Shown here: one piece after another, positions 49,041-60,744 of the stretch
Numbering within the stretch: position 1 is the first letter of the stretch
How the letters are laid out: each line of letters starts with the position of its first letter
Source: Lycorma delicatula
Lineage: Eukaryota; Arthropoda; Insecta; Hemiptera; Fulgoridae
Length of the DNA: 64,000 nt
Assembly: GCF_047948215.1 (NCBI RefSeq)
Contig: NC_134456.1
Location: forward strand, 196,056,034 to 196,120,033
Direction: 5' to 3'
Notes under the pieces: generated by a model
What the model was told of the DNA's origin: nothing
What the model saw: the letters and a program-made list of their open reading frames with translations, nothing else
Database searches by the model: none
Program-made: the position numbers and the translations under genes

Positions 49041-49980
49041 ATTTATAAAAAAATCAGAATGTTTTATTTAAATCTACTAATATTAAATGCCTACAAATAA
49101 TTTTAAAAATAAAACACTCTATACATTTATTGTTTGAGTAATAATACTCTAGGAAATTTAACAAATGAAAAAAAATTAAATGTACAAATAATTAACAGAA
49201 AAACAAAACATTTTTTAGCTGAACTAATGAAATGGAAACTAAATAATACTAAAATAAATCTATGACTGTAAAATAATTATTCTACTTTGCATGAATAATA
49301 AAAAAGAATGATAATAAAAAAGTGACAATTATTTTTTGTAAAAAGATAAAAAACATAATATTTAAAAAAATAGAAACTATTATGAAAACAGAAATAATAT
49401 TAATTTTTTAATAATACACAGAAGAATTTCAATACTTTTAATATCATGAATTAATCATTTTCATTCAATTTGTTGTTTAACTTGTCCTTTTTGAATTTCG
49501 CTAATTACACTGTTTTTCTACTGTTTAAAGCATTCAAGCAAATGAATTATTTTTTCAAACATATTTTCAAAACTCTGGTTGTGTTTTTTCACTTGTAGAG
49601 ATCATTTATGTGTTTAAAAAGTAAGATTGAACTTACTTTTACTACTCAGTTGTATTTTACTCTAAAATAATGAAGACTACGTGATATTTCATCTATAATG
49701 AAAGGTTTAACTTTTTAGAGACTAATTGATACATACCTCTTTCTTTGTGTTTGGTTTTAAGATCATTCCAAAAGAGTTTGAGAAACTCTACATATGAGAT
49801 TTTAAATTGGTACATCCTTTTTAATTTGTTACTTTTACTTCATAACGTTGAGTAATGTCTAATAATGTTTTTCAGCGTTCAGTAATTTGGCAATATTTTT
49901 AGTTTTTATTTCTTTTTTTCTAAATATTTATGTGTACATGTGTGAAAAACAATTATCTTTAATTTGTATTCTTTTTACAG
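49041..49980 (+). other. ppk-like intron
   Basis: AT-rich, nothing recognised. Ends TTCTTTTTACAG. Confidence 0.5.
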
Positions 49981-50034
49981 ATATAGTTAAAACATGTGGA
50001 ATTCAGCATTTAACTTGTTTATCTGAGATTAATG
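49981..50034 (+). CDS. ppk-like micro-exon
   Basis: 54-bp exon between TTTTTACAG and GGTAAGA, phase 1 in and 1 out. It encodes IVKTCGIQHLTCLSEIN, joining ...LEHNPN- to -VRLRTSS. Two cysteines (TCG, TCL) match conserved channel positions. The phase fit on both sides supports it despite its small size. Confidence 0.85.
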
Positions 50035-51259
50035 GTAAGATAATTTTGTAAAGTTTTCTTCATAAATTTACCAACGTATGATAAGAATAAATTTATCCTT
50101 TATAAAATCTAAAGGATAGATTTGGTAAATTTGTTCATTAGATGCAATTAAACCATTCTTATTTGTTTAGTTTGCCCTTTTATCACAGTTTAAGATAGCT
50201 TTAGTTATATTTTGCATGGAGTATAAAGTAGTAATAATGATTGTACTGTTAATTAAGGGACACTTCAAATACATAAATATACTAAAATAAAAAATGACAA
50301 TTATTGCAACTTTACATCATAAACTTACTTTACATCATAAAATTTTAAATATAACACCCTATTCATAAAATTAAATATAAATTTACATTAAAACTTTAAT
50401 AGATAATATGAAACATTATACAAATCAAACAGAAAAAATACTACAATAATTTATTCTTTACTGAACCTAGTAAGTTGGTTGCACACTGCCATCTTAGCAT
50501 GGACCCAGGGAGTATTTTGATTAGAGTAGAGCAGTCTTCTGCTTTAGTCTCACACACCAATGTACATGTTTCTCTATTTACCAGAATAATTTATCATCTT
50601 GAATTTATAAGTGAACCACCAGGAAGGCAATCATTACCTGAAGGGAAGATTAAAAGGAAATAATGCTGTAGTATACTTGTACATCTAATATATACAGAGC
50701 ATAATGTGTTTACATATATATAAATAACTTAATAATTAAATATCAGCCGGTATATAAATATAAATATATTTACCGGGTGACATTTAAGTATGAAAACAGA
50801 TTTATACTGTATATCTGAGAGGTATTTACAGGCAGAAAGACATAGAGTTCTACATAGTTTAAAAAAATCTGCATTATGGTGAGTTTTTAATATCTATCTA
50901 CCATCTTGGATCCACCATATTGAATCAAACTTAATTCTTTTAAGTAGAAAGGTGGACATACAACAAATGATTTCAATTTAAACTCATTTTTCTGTTAATG
51001 CCTTTCTTATCGAGTTATAAAATTGCAATGATGGAAAAATTGTGTTAACAATAAAAAGAGGTAAAATGTGCTGCATGAAAAATTTTATTGCGTTTTACAT
51101 TCATAATGCATACAATAACAAACTTTAAACAGTGCTATAATGTTGGTAATAATAAACAATAACTAATAATTAACAAAAAAAAAAAAAGAATTGCTTTATC
51201 AACATATTATTTACTTTAAATACTACAATATTTATTTTCAACTTTCAAATATATGTTTT
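50035..51259 (+). other. ppk-like intron segment
   Basis: AT-rich. A GC-richer patch at 50466-50660 is unassigned. 51060-51259 may be the untranslated end of the transposon to the right. Confidence 0.4.
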
Positions 51260-52330
51260 CAATCATAAATTACTAAAGAAATAGATCTTGAAATAGAATG
51301 GTCTGCATATCATTCTATATAAATGTTTAAAATACTTCCCCTCTACAACTTGGTAGTATGCTAAACTCAAATAATATCCGTTTATAACTTGTATCATGTC
51401 TGGTGGTACACAAGCAGATTTGTCAATTATTCTTCTTTTCAGTTTGTCAATGGCTGTAGGTTTTGTTTTATAAATATTATGTTTCAGGTACCCCCCACAA
51501 AAAAAAGTAACCAGCATAGACAGGTCTGGGGACCTGAGAGGCCATTCTATGGCTCCTCTATGACCTATCCAGCGATTTGGAAATTGTTCATTAAAAATTT
51601 GCCCTGCCCTTAGATAATAATGAGGTGGTGTCCCATCTTTGTAAAACCATACGTTATTATTTAATTCTTGTCCAACATTTTCCTGGATATTTAATAAAAC
51701 CCTATTGGCTAACAGCAAACATTTCCTGTAAGATTTTCATCTAAAATAGAAGGCCCTACAATACAATGAACAATGATTCCCGCCCAAATGCTCACTTTCT
51801 GAATGTGCTGTGTATAAGCTTCCAACATCCATCTGGGATTATTATCCCTCCAATGTCAACAGTTTTGCTTATTCACATAACCATTTAAGTTCCTTCATCA
51901 GTAAATATTATTGAATTAGAAAAATTTACATCTATGTCTAATTTTTACGTTATATCACAATACTCAATTTGGCGGTCAAAATAATCTTCTGAAAGTTCTT
52001 GCCCAACATTTAGCTTATAAGAGTGAAATTTATTTGTTTTTAAGAATTTTTGAACTGAAAGATAATTGATGTCATGTTGGAGAACAGCTTTCTGAATCAA
52101 TGAATGAGGGTCTTCAACAAAGGTCTGCAATACTTCTAATGACTTTGCATCATTTGTGACAGTTCTTGGTCTACTGGTGCGAGGCCAATTCATTAGAGTA
52201 CCAGTTTCTTCAAATTGCTATACTATCTTGATCATAGTTGATTTACTTACTGGTTCTCTGTTTGGAATTCTGTTATTAAATAAATTCATATTTCTTTTAA
52301 AGGCCGAACTCTGTTACCATACACGTCATC
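51260..52330 (-). mobile_element. Mariner-like transposon relic (DDE transposase)
   Basis: Minus strand. The N-terminal piece at 51945-52193 (RPRTVTNDAKSLEVLQTFVEDPH, VQKFLKTNKFHSYKLNVGQE) is followed by the C-terminal half at 51263-51718 (ENVGQELNNNVWFYKDGTPPH, IGHRGAIEWPLRSPDL, YLKHNIYKTKP, IDKLKRRIID). The segment joining them contains stops. Where relatives have S-P-D-L-x-x-x-D-F-F-L-W-G, this copy has lost the Asp, so it is catalytically dead. Confidence 0.8.
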
Positions 52331-52374
52331 ATCAACATCATTGTGGGTTGTGGAGTTTGATTCCTTGATACGGC

Positions 52375-52515
52375 TGAGGTTGCCCGGTGGCTGTCGCGTT
52401 GTCGCTTACGCCGATGGCGGGCTGCTGCTGTTCGAAGAATGCTCGCGGAATGAAGTTGAACTCCGCTCCTCGGGCATGCGGGATACTTGAGCTGTGGGGC
52501 CGTCAACATATTAAT
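52375..52515 (+). mobile_element. R1-like reverse transcriptase fragment
   Basis: Plus strand: PGGCRVVAYADGGLLLFEEC followed by SRNEVELRSSG, then after a one-base shift ILELWGRQH. This is the region around the YADD catalytic box of R1-clade LINEs, here YADG. It is GC-rich against AT-rich flanks and only about 140 bp long. Confidence 0.65.
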
Positions 52516-52859
52516 TAGAAACTAATTAAAAACGTATAGTCATTTTTTGTGGGCTCAGCGCCTTTTGTTGTGAACGGTGACAGATGGTTACCGTATAATT
52601 TCTCGAAGGGCTGTATTTGTGATTGCTGGAGTAAAGTAGTACTCAATAGGCTATAATTTGATGTTCTTGCGCTTGGGCGTCAACAACACTATTTCACAAA
52701 GAGGTTGGATCAACCTCTTTGCAATTGGTGGCATTGGTCGCATTTACATATCCTGACGGAGGCCAAGCTGTTAATTGAGAGATGTTATTCAGTCCGTGGG
52801 TGCAGAAGATGACCTCCAGTAAAGTCCATCAGAGCTAGGTACGGAGGGAGTGGCAGGGC

Positions 52860-53400
52860 GAGCGGAATCCTCACATGATGGTATCTTCCCCTTCGGCGGC
52901 AGCCACCTTCAAAACAGGAGACATGATATCTGAACTGGCACCAGCATTAGTCAAGATGGTCGAACGCATCATTAACGAGAGAATAAAAACTACACCAGTT
53001 AAAGAAACGAGTCATAAACCACTGCAGACGATAACGGATGTTACTGAAACAAAGATTTTTTCTCCACATAGGATTGGGCCTTCGACCAGTTCTAACCTGA
53101 AGCCACATGAAGCGAAAACTCGGAGAACATCTGAGTCAAATACAACGCAAATCAAAGTTCAGATCGAAAAAATTGCTAACAGAAATCTGAGAAGTCGGAA
53201 GTAAAGATATTGGAGAAAAAATTTCCAAAGACTATCAATGGAGCCTCCGAAAGCACGGAGGCCTTTAAATGAGAGCGTGAGCACTTTGGCGGTCCCTCAC
53301 GCTCAAGCAGGGAGTGAATCGAGTCTCAACACTGATGTATTGCAGACCACTCCATTCGAGCCGATATCATCCGATGTCGGCAGTAGGAGATCCTTCACTA
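52860..53400 (+). mobile_element. I-like LINE ORF1 fragment
   Basis: The open frame 52875-53204 (SELAPALVKMVERIINERIK..., then a Lys/Ser/Thr-rich part ending NLRSRK) corresponds to the linker after the zinc knuckles in the LINE at 37735 (there LAPTLAGLIERIIENKMK). Downstream sequence to 53400 continues the GC-richer ORF1 tail (SVSTLAVPHAQAG-like). The zinc knuckles themselves are not present. Confidence 0.6.
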
Positions 53401-53479
53401 TTTACTAGGTCTCTGACACCCTGGAGTTTAACATAGAGTTCTTGTTAGGCTTAACATACGTTCGGAATTAGCCCGGACA

Positions 53480-55290
53480 ATCCTGGTTTTTTAGTACTAT
53501 CCGGAGTTGCAAAAATGTCCTGGGTTTGATCTTTTCATGACTTGGATGTTTTTAAATTTTAGACCTGTTTGTTCGACATCGCGTTTTTAAACATTTTCTT
53601 ACGGCCGTGCGTCTCTCAGCCGATCTTTTGTCGGGAGCGTTGTCATCGATTTTGACGGAGGCGTAGCTATCGGTCTCGCCACAACTTTTTACCTAGTCAT
53701 TTGGCTAAGTAAAAATCTCGTTTCGTGTGTGAAGTAACTCGTCTACACGTTTTTGATCATTTTCTCTATTCGTTTTTTGTCTCATCGTTTAGCAATGAGC
53801 AAAAGAAACTGTGTATTTAATGTTAACCTGCAACAGGAATACAAATTTTTGAAATTGTATAATGGCAATAACAATGAACTTGTTTATTAGACATTATGTA
53901 CTGAAGAATTTTCTGTTGCATATAAAGGAAAGGGTGATATTGAAGACCACGTGAAAACAGCTAAACATAAGAGTGCTATTAATGCAACTGCTTCAGTAAA
54001 CGTAAGAGATTTCTTTTAAAGCCAATGATGGGAATAACAATAACAGTGATCTGGAGAATGCTGCTAAAGAAGCTACATTTTCATATCATACTGCTAGAAA
54101 TGAAATCAGTTTCAAAACATAAGACTGCACGACTAAACTGGTTAAAAAGTTAGTTATACACCTAAAATTTTCATCTGCTAGAACCAAAACAGAGGTAATT
54201 ATTGTTAACTATTTATATTTGATAATGTGTTGTGTTCTTTGGAATATATTAATTATGTAACAGTAACGATGGATAGCTCAAATAGAAGTGAAGTAAAACT
54301 TGTTCTGATTGTTGTAAGATATTTCAGTCTGTAGGAGGGGATTCAAGTTGAACTTTTAAATTTTGATGAAGTGTCAGGTGAAACTGTCCAAATTTTAACT
54401 GTATCTTTTGCAGTGTATGAAAAAATAAAAAATTGAAGGAAAGTTCATTTGTTGTACTGCTGATAACACTAACAGTAATTCTGGTGATATGAAGAGAAAG
54501 CAGATTGAAAATGTGTTCAGAAAAGTTCAAAGTGATTTAGATAGACCTATTTTAGGAATTGGTTGTTCAGCCTACATTGTACACAATTCAGTACAAACAG
54601 CATGTAATTCTCTACTCCTGGACATAGGAGTTGTGTACATATTAGTCATATTAGTGTTATAAAAATTTATAAATATTTTCACATATATACAAAAGAGTAA
54701 TGAACATAAAGAGTTCTGTGAATTTGTGGAAACAGATTACAAAAGGTATATCTAATAATAGCACAAGGTTCCTTAGTTTGTTACCTGCAATAGAACGAAC
54801 AAACATACCATTTTTGATGGCCTAAAATCATACTTCTTATTTTGTGACAAATGCCCAAAATTATTATTTGATTTTTTGAAAATCTAGAAAGTGAACTGTT
54901 TTTGAAATTTTTATATGGTACTCTGCAATTGTTTAATAATGTAGTTCTGAAGTTGGAAGCTAATTCTATCATAGCAATAGAAGCACTTTAGATATATTTT
55001 GAATTAATTTCTCAACTTCAGGAAAGAAAAACCCACAAATTTATATCATCTTCTGCCAATGAATTGCTATGCACTCTAAAAGAAAATAATGATGTTCGAG
55101 TACAAAAATTCTTCTCAATTGTAAACAATTTTTATAATTCTGGTATCCATTACTTAGAGAACATGGAAAAAAGAAAGAAGAAAGGATGGCCTAAAATAAA
55201 CATAGGTGATAAAATTTACAAGAAATTAGTTTATATGTGCTTATGGCTTGGTAAATGTTATATGCATTTATTTTGATTGGTTTTGACAAT
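53480..55290 (+). mobile_element. hAT-family transposase relic with BED-like N-terminus
   Basis: Starts with a GC-richer untranslated part. A coding relic begins at ATG 53795: NCVFNVNLQQEYKFLKLYNG, then LCTEEFSVAYKGKGDIEDH, then KTAKHKSAINATASV, a BED-type zinc finger remnant that has lost cysteine positions through a stop. Further pieces include ENAAKEATFSYHTARNEISF (54055-54115), FVVLLITLTVILVI near 54450, VGCSAYIVHNSVQ-like near 54560, and VNLWKQI near 54720. The last piece is at 55064-55276. Many stops; it looks long inactive. Confidence 0.7.
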
Positions 55291-55309
55291 ATTTCTTTAG
55301 AAATGGTTA

Positions 55310-55590
55310 AGTGTTTTTAACATACTTTGAAGTGTTTTTAGGTGTTAATTTTAATTGTTTTTAAGTGGCAAGAACCCTTTACATCCTTGTCATCTTGTGT
55401 TTATTTGGGATTTTAATGTCTTTCAACAAGTCTTTTTGGATGATCTGTCATGATAAAACTAGTCTTTAGACTATGTCACTAGTGACTTTATCAGCAAGGA
55501 AAAGTAACGTTTCTTTTTTTGATGTGGAGAGGGGCTAATGACCACAGAAGTTAATGCCCCTAAAACTTAAAAAAAAAGGAAAAAAATTAA
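55310..55590 (+). mobile_element. I-like LINE 3' UTR and tail
   Basis: Ends in agaggggctaatgacc..agttaatgcccctaaaac (55529-55568) plus A-rich DNA, matching the 3' end of the LINE at 37735-43500. Together with the ORF1 fragment at 52860-53400 it brackets the hAT relic. Confidence 0.65.
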
Positions 55591-55766
55591 ATTAATGAAA
55601 ACTTACATAGATATGTCTTCAAGAATAAATATTTTAATTTGTGTTCAGAATTATAGAAGGTACATTATTTTAATTGTTCACATCTTTTTTGAATGAAGTT
55701 CTTTTATGGATTTTGTACTAAGCGAATATTTAAAAGCTTTAATTTTTACAATACACTTTGTTTTAG

Positions 55767-55917
55767 TACGTTTGAGGACCTCAAGCACACCTAAAGGAGT
55801 TCGTGGATTTCCTGCTTGGAGTATGCCAGCTTTCATGCCTTGTGTTTGTCCTCAGCCATGTTCTTATGTAACATATGACACTGAACTCTCTCTTACACGT
55901 CCAATTTTAGCAAAATT
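55767..55917 (+). CDS. ppk-like exon: CxCPxPC region
   Basis: Acceptor TGTTTTAG, donor ATT|GTAAGA, phase 1 in and 2 out. It encodes RLRTSSTPKGVRGFPAWSMP AFMPCVCPQPCSYVTYDTELSLTRPILAK. The C-x-C-x3-C motif followed by Y...Y is the late extracellular cysteine cluster of DEG/ENaC proteins. Confidence 0.92.
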
Positions 55918-57449
55918 GTAAGATATTTTTAATTTCTATGCTTTTGAATTTATATTCTGAATTTCTCCTGTAAAGTAGTTTTATTTTTAGTAAAAAAATA
56001 AAAATAAAAAATACCTGAAAATTATAAAAAATTAATTAGGGAATTAAGCAATCTTTCTGTCTTATCTCTGAGAAGTAAAATTTAATAAAAACATAAAATT
56101 GCGGCAGATTTAAACTAAATTAAATTTTCTGCAGAGCAAAAAGATTGATTCACATTTCATTTTGAAGTAGAATGTCCTTCCGTATGTATGTTTTTTCTGT
56201 GTTCACCTAACTTTTAGGGAAGTTCACCTAAATCTTGTACAACCTGGGATATTATAAATGTTTATCCCTTTCCTGATAAATTTTTTTGAACTTCTGTTAA
56301 GCTCAAAGTACATTTAACAGTAAAATTAACAGAACAAAAATTAAAAATTGCTAAAATTTTTGTTGAAATATTATTTAAAATATTTTAAATATGTCCATCC
56401 AACTTTCAGTGCAATAGTTTTTTTTTACAAAATTGAGAAGGAACCTCCCTCCAACATTACGATGAATAGAATAAATTTTGTCTCAGTTAGCGGGACAATA
56501 TTCTAAAAAGAAGTAGCAAATCATTTTTTAAGAAATTTAGAAATTTAAGTACATGTTTCCCGCAAGGTGATCTTCTAAAATAAATAATTCAATAATACAG
56601 CCATCAATAATATCTTACCAAATATTAACATAAAACCTCTGTTGGAAACTACTATTTAGCATGTCATGTGGATTTTTTAATCTCTGATAATGATTATTTT
56701 GCAAATTATTTACTCGATCTGTTGGTGAAATTGCCTCATTAGCAGGAGTGCACTCTTAAATTTACCAGTGCTGGAATGTTTGATTTTGTATTATAGCAGA
56801 ATGGGTCCACAGGTACAAGCAGCTGTCTATATGAGAGTTTTATGAAAAATGCACATTTTTTTGATGTCTACGTTAATAAGAAGCAAAACTTATCTTTTTT
56901 ATATTACTGTGTAACGTTTTTCATGAATTTGATTTTTGGTGACTTATTTTGTCAACATTTGCCTACAGATAAACAAAAGAAAGGACCATTTTTGTACTAT
57001 CTGATCTTTATAATTTAGTTCATATTTTTTATCTGTTCATAATTTGTTAATAAGAGTCAATAAAAATAAAAATGAACGGTAGGTTAGAAATCAAATCAAA
57101 CAAATTTAATACTCACAAAAACATTTATACATGAACATTCGTTATACGAATTCAAAACACTACATTTAAGGAAGTGGTAATATCTTTCATTAAAAAATAT
57201 GAAAATTTTGAAATTTTTACGATTTTTGGATAACGGACGGAATTTTTTTATTGTGATTTTTGTCGTTTCAACCTTATTGTCACAGGCAATAAGGATTATA
57301 GTGGAGCGTCTCTTCGCTGTACGTGATTATTCGGTTATCTCCAGCTGATAACAGATAACATATCAGTAAGTAGTAATATAATTAATATAAATGTTATTTA
57401 CGATAATTGATTACATCGGTCAAGGACTTAGGAAATATTCTAATACTTC
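55918..57449 (+). other. ppk-like intron segment
   Basis: AT-rich, nothing recognised. The sequence from about 57200 is slightly less AT-rich and may already belong to the LINE's 5' untranslated region. Confidence 0.4.
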
Positions 57450-57627
57450 CTACTGTGTATAGGAAATTTTACTGAGTGCTACGAAGCGAATTTAGTAGGG
57501 GGAATTCCTTTTCCTTCATAACTCCTGCAATAGTTACCCTATCCAAATACTTCCTTGATATAAATTCCGATCACAAAAATCCTCAACTTTTGACCTCCCC
57601 TTCACCCCAAAAAGTTTTATTAAATTT

Positions 57628-58556
57628 TTGGGAGGATACATCTTACCCCCCTTGACCACTTGCTGGACTCGGATTTATCTTCTGAGCCAGTGCCACACCA
57701 TGAGAAGGCGTGGGTCACTTCCTTTGGAAAGTACATTCTCCCAAAGTGGTGGCACGACGAAATCGTCTGTAGTCAAGAAAATGGACATCAAAGGGAAAAA
57801 GAGAGCCCGTCAGGGCTCCTCTGAAGAAGAGGATGGGTTGCCCTACTCATTTGGTAGTCTGGTTCACCAGCTTGGGCAAGCGATTGATGCCCTGAAAAAG
57901 CATACGGGGTCAGGTCACGAGGGCTTAACTGATCAGTCTGATGTACCCCTTCCCGTAGAGGTTAACACGCAGTCCACCCAGACTGATCCTGCTTTTGACA
58001 CGGATCAGACAGAAATCTTAAATCTTGATCTGTCTGATGATGAATTAATTGAGTTACTCCCGCGCAGGTGGTCTGCGTGGGCAATGAACAAGGCGAAAGT
58101 CGTTACTCTTCCGACAGACGGGGATACATGTCAATTTGTTGACATCAGTAAATCGAAGAGAGCGGCCACAGAGAAGATCCAAGCAGGCATGATCGCATTA
58201 GACTCTTCCACAATGATGGAGATTCCAAATGGAGGCTACTAAGAAAAATAAATTTACTATTTTCTTCGATTCCGAAAAAGGAGAAAAGCTTGCGGCCAGA
58301 TGCATTATAAATGCATTAAGAAAGGTACTAGTCAGTGTATGCAAAGTGACCTATATTCTACCAACTGGTGAATATGGCAATATTTTGAGAAAAATACTTA
58401 TTTATTTGCATAGAACCAACGAGGAACCTGCAACATTGGTAGTACCCAGGAAATCAGACTCAAGCCGTGGGCGATCTAGGTCTGCTTCGGCTCGTCGCTC
58501 GACGCCTCCGGTTGAGGGGAGCAAGATAGTTGTTATCAAGGGACAGGGCAAGTCCA
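57628..58556 (+). pseudogene. R1-like LINE ORF1, 5' part, frameshifted and truncated
   Basis: Gag-like protein. The frame 57628-58242 likely begins at an ATG such as 57699 or 57781 (MDIKGKKRARQGSSEEEDGL). It is acidic and charged with a coiled part (LVHQLGQAIDALKKH). A frameshift near 58235 moves to KKNKFTIFFDSEKGEKL...SVCKVTYILPTGEYGNIL. A Ser/Arg-rich stretch (SSRGRSRSASARRS) then leads into ...IVVIKGQGKS at the deletion junction. Zinc knuckles are missing, removed by the deletion. Confidence 0.75.
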
Positions 58557-60200
58557 GGCCAACTATCGAGCCCAGGACCTGATGGCATTCCTGCCGCGAT
58601 TCTCAAGGGACTTTTTAAAAGGGTCCCTTGGGAAATAACAGATGCGGCTAATTTTGGTGCCCAAAATAAGATGTTTCCTAAGTGCTGGAAATCCTCGAGG
58701 ATGGTGTTTCTACCAAAGAATACTGCTGGTTCTTCTGAGATTGGATACCGTCCGCTCTGCCTCATTAACGGAATGGGCAAAGTGGCGGAACGAGTTATTG
58801 CAAACAGGTTAATACAAGAACTAAATAACAGCGACGGGCTGCATAAGAATCAGTATGGTTTTATTAAAGGAAAATCCACCCTGGATGCCATGAACAAAAT
58901 AATTAAATGGGCTATTAAAGTTAAAAGCGGAACATGGCGGACCAGAAAGATACCGTTATTAATAACTCTAGACATTAAGAACGCTTTCGGTTCTGTCAGA
59001 TGGGATACGATTATTAAGGCACTCAACAAAAGAAATGTAAGCGCTGGTCTTCGGAGACAGATTGCTGAGTATCTCTCAAACAGATGGACAAGGGTAAACA
59101 CGTGGGAGGGTACAATGAATTATCAAATCCATGGTGGTGTCCCTCAAGGATCAGTCCTGGGGCCACTTTTGTGGCTAATTGCTTTCGACGACGTAATGCG
59201 AATGCAGATGCCAGCCGGGACTGAGGTTGTCGCATACGCTGATTACTTAGCTATCATGGTCAACACCAAGACTGAGCTAGAACTTGAGACCTCTGGTAAT
59301 AGAGCACTTGAAACTGTATGCGATTGGCTCACTGAACATGGACTGGCACTATCTCTGGTCAAATGCAAGTACATAATGATTGCGAGAAGAAGAAATATTC
59401 GAGACCTCGACTTGTGGATTGGAGAACATAGATTAAGAAGGGTGGCACATACTAAATATCTTGGCCTGATAATAGATAAGTCCTTAAATTTTGGTTTTCA
59501 TGTCGCTGAGAGATGTAAATCTGCTGAAACTCTCAAAGCCATATTGATATTAATGTCTGGACGTGAAGCACCACGATCATCTAAACGTAGGGTTTTAGTC
59601 TCCGCATGCACCTCGGCTTTATTGTATGCTGTACCTGTTTGGTATAGAGCCATATTCACGCAAAGGAATGCTAAACGATTGAGGAGTCTACATAGGCAGG
59701 CTCTAGTTGGGGTGATGTTCGGATACCGCACAATATCTTATGAGACGGCGTGTGTTCTGGCGTCCACAAAGCCCATAGAACTCCAGGTTTTGGAACGCTG
59801 GCTTCGCTTTCAGGGCATGGAACGGGGTGATGCTTCTGAAGTGGTTATACAGGCATGGCAGCGTAGATGGAGTCAACATGTCTGCAGCGTAGATGGAGTC
59901 AGCTACTATGTCTCTCAGATGTTCTCTGGACATGGAAATTTCGAGCAATATTTATTCCGCTTTGGCAAAAGAAGCTCTCCACGTTGTTGGTACTGTGAAC
60001 GCGATGACACAGCTGAGCATACAATATTTGAATGCGATAAATGGACAACACTTAGGTTTCGCACGGGAATACAGAATCTCACACTCGAGGAACTAATCAG
60101 CTTCATATTGAGTTCTAGACAAAATTGGAATAATTTTGAAAAATTTTCCTTTTTAGTTTTAAAAGAGAAAAATGATACTGAAAGACGTATGGGGTACTAA
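58557..60200 (+). pseudogene. R1-like LINE reverse transcriptase, no endonuclease, YADD mutated to YADY
   Basis: Uninterrupted ~548-codon frame. Motifs in order: SPGPDGIPAAILK (RT motif 1, 58575), YRPLCLINGMGK, NQYGFIKGKSTLDA, LDIKNAFGSVRW (motif A with Asp), GGVPQGSVLGPLLW (motif B), AYADYLAIM (motif C, 59232-59258), HTKYLGLIIDK, and a C-terminal zinc motif CWYCERDDTAEHTIFEC. Motif C normally reads YADD; here the second Asp codon is TAC (59244-59246), so polymerase activity should be lost although the frame is open. The endonuclease domain is absent. Confidence 0.85.
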
Positions 60201-60300
60201 TAAAGGCTGAAGTAATTGTAGAACTAGGATATTCATGAGTATTGTCTCTTTATGAAACCTACGACCGCGAGTAGGCGTTACGAGATCGGACTGGGAATGT

Positions 60301-60481
60301 AAAGACCGAGACCCGGCTTCGTAGTTGGTGGTTGGGAACGACATAGTCGGGCCTGGCCTACCTTCTGCGGGGTTAGAGGCAGGCAACACCAAAAGACCGA
60401 GACCCGGTTCCCTGGGCAGGGGGTTGGGGACGGCATAGTCGGACTCGGTTCCTGCCCTGGGAATTTGGGGCAGGCAATGTA
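60301..60481 (+). repeat. 91-bp tandem repeat in LINE 3' UTR
   Basis: Two units, 60301-60391 and 60392-60481, each starting aaagaccgagacccgg and containing gacggcatagtcgg or a near match, ending in aggcaggcaa or ggggcaggcaa. They are diverged, so the duplication predates this insertion and is likely a family feature. Confidence 0.8.
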
Positions 60482-60744
60482 AAGAAAACAAAAAGAAAAG
60501 ATCCGACCGGGGGGGCTGACCTACCGTGCCGGACATACAGTCGGTGGATGGGGAGGCCTCCTTTGAGTAAAAGGTCACTTCCTCGGGCTGCGTATACTTA
60601 ATTGGATAACCGGCCCGAGGCTGTAGGGGGGAAAAAAACCAAAAAAAACGAAATATGATAAGAATGAATACTTAATGTTAAAATAAAACATATACCAGAT
60701 TTTAAATTAAAATAAATTTTATGTGAAACACACACACACACACA

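Larger units (their letters stand above)
57450..60650 (+). mobile_element. R1-like LINE, endonuclease-deleted
   Basis: ~3.2 kb GC-richer non-LTR element in sense orientation in the ppk intron. It has a 5' untranslated part, the first part of a gag ORF, a deletion that fuses directly into reverse transcriptase, and an RT to C-terminal region. A long GC-rich 3' UTR carries a 91-bp tandem repeat and a short A-rich end. RT sequence and the C-terminal C-x2-C-x8-H motif place it in the R1 group. The left boundary is approximate. Confidence 0.82.

Noticed and set aside
55064..55276. Independent small gene
   Set aside because: Matches the C-terminal part of the surrounding hAT relic in position and style; no promoter or splice context.
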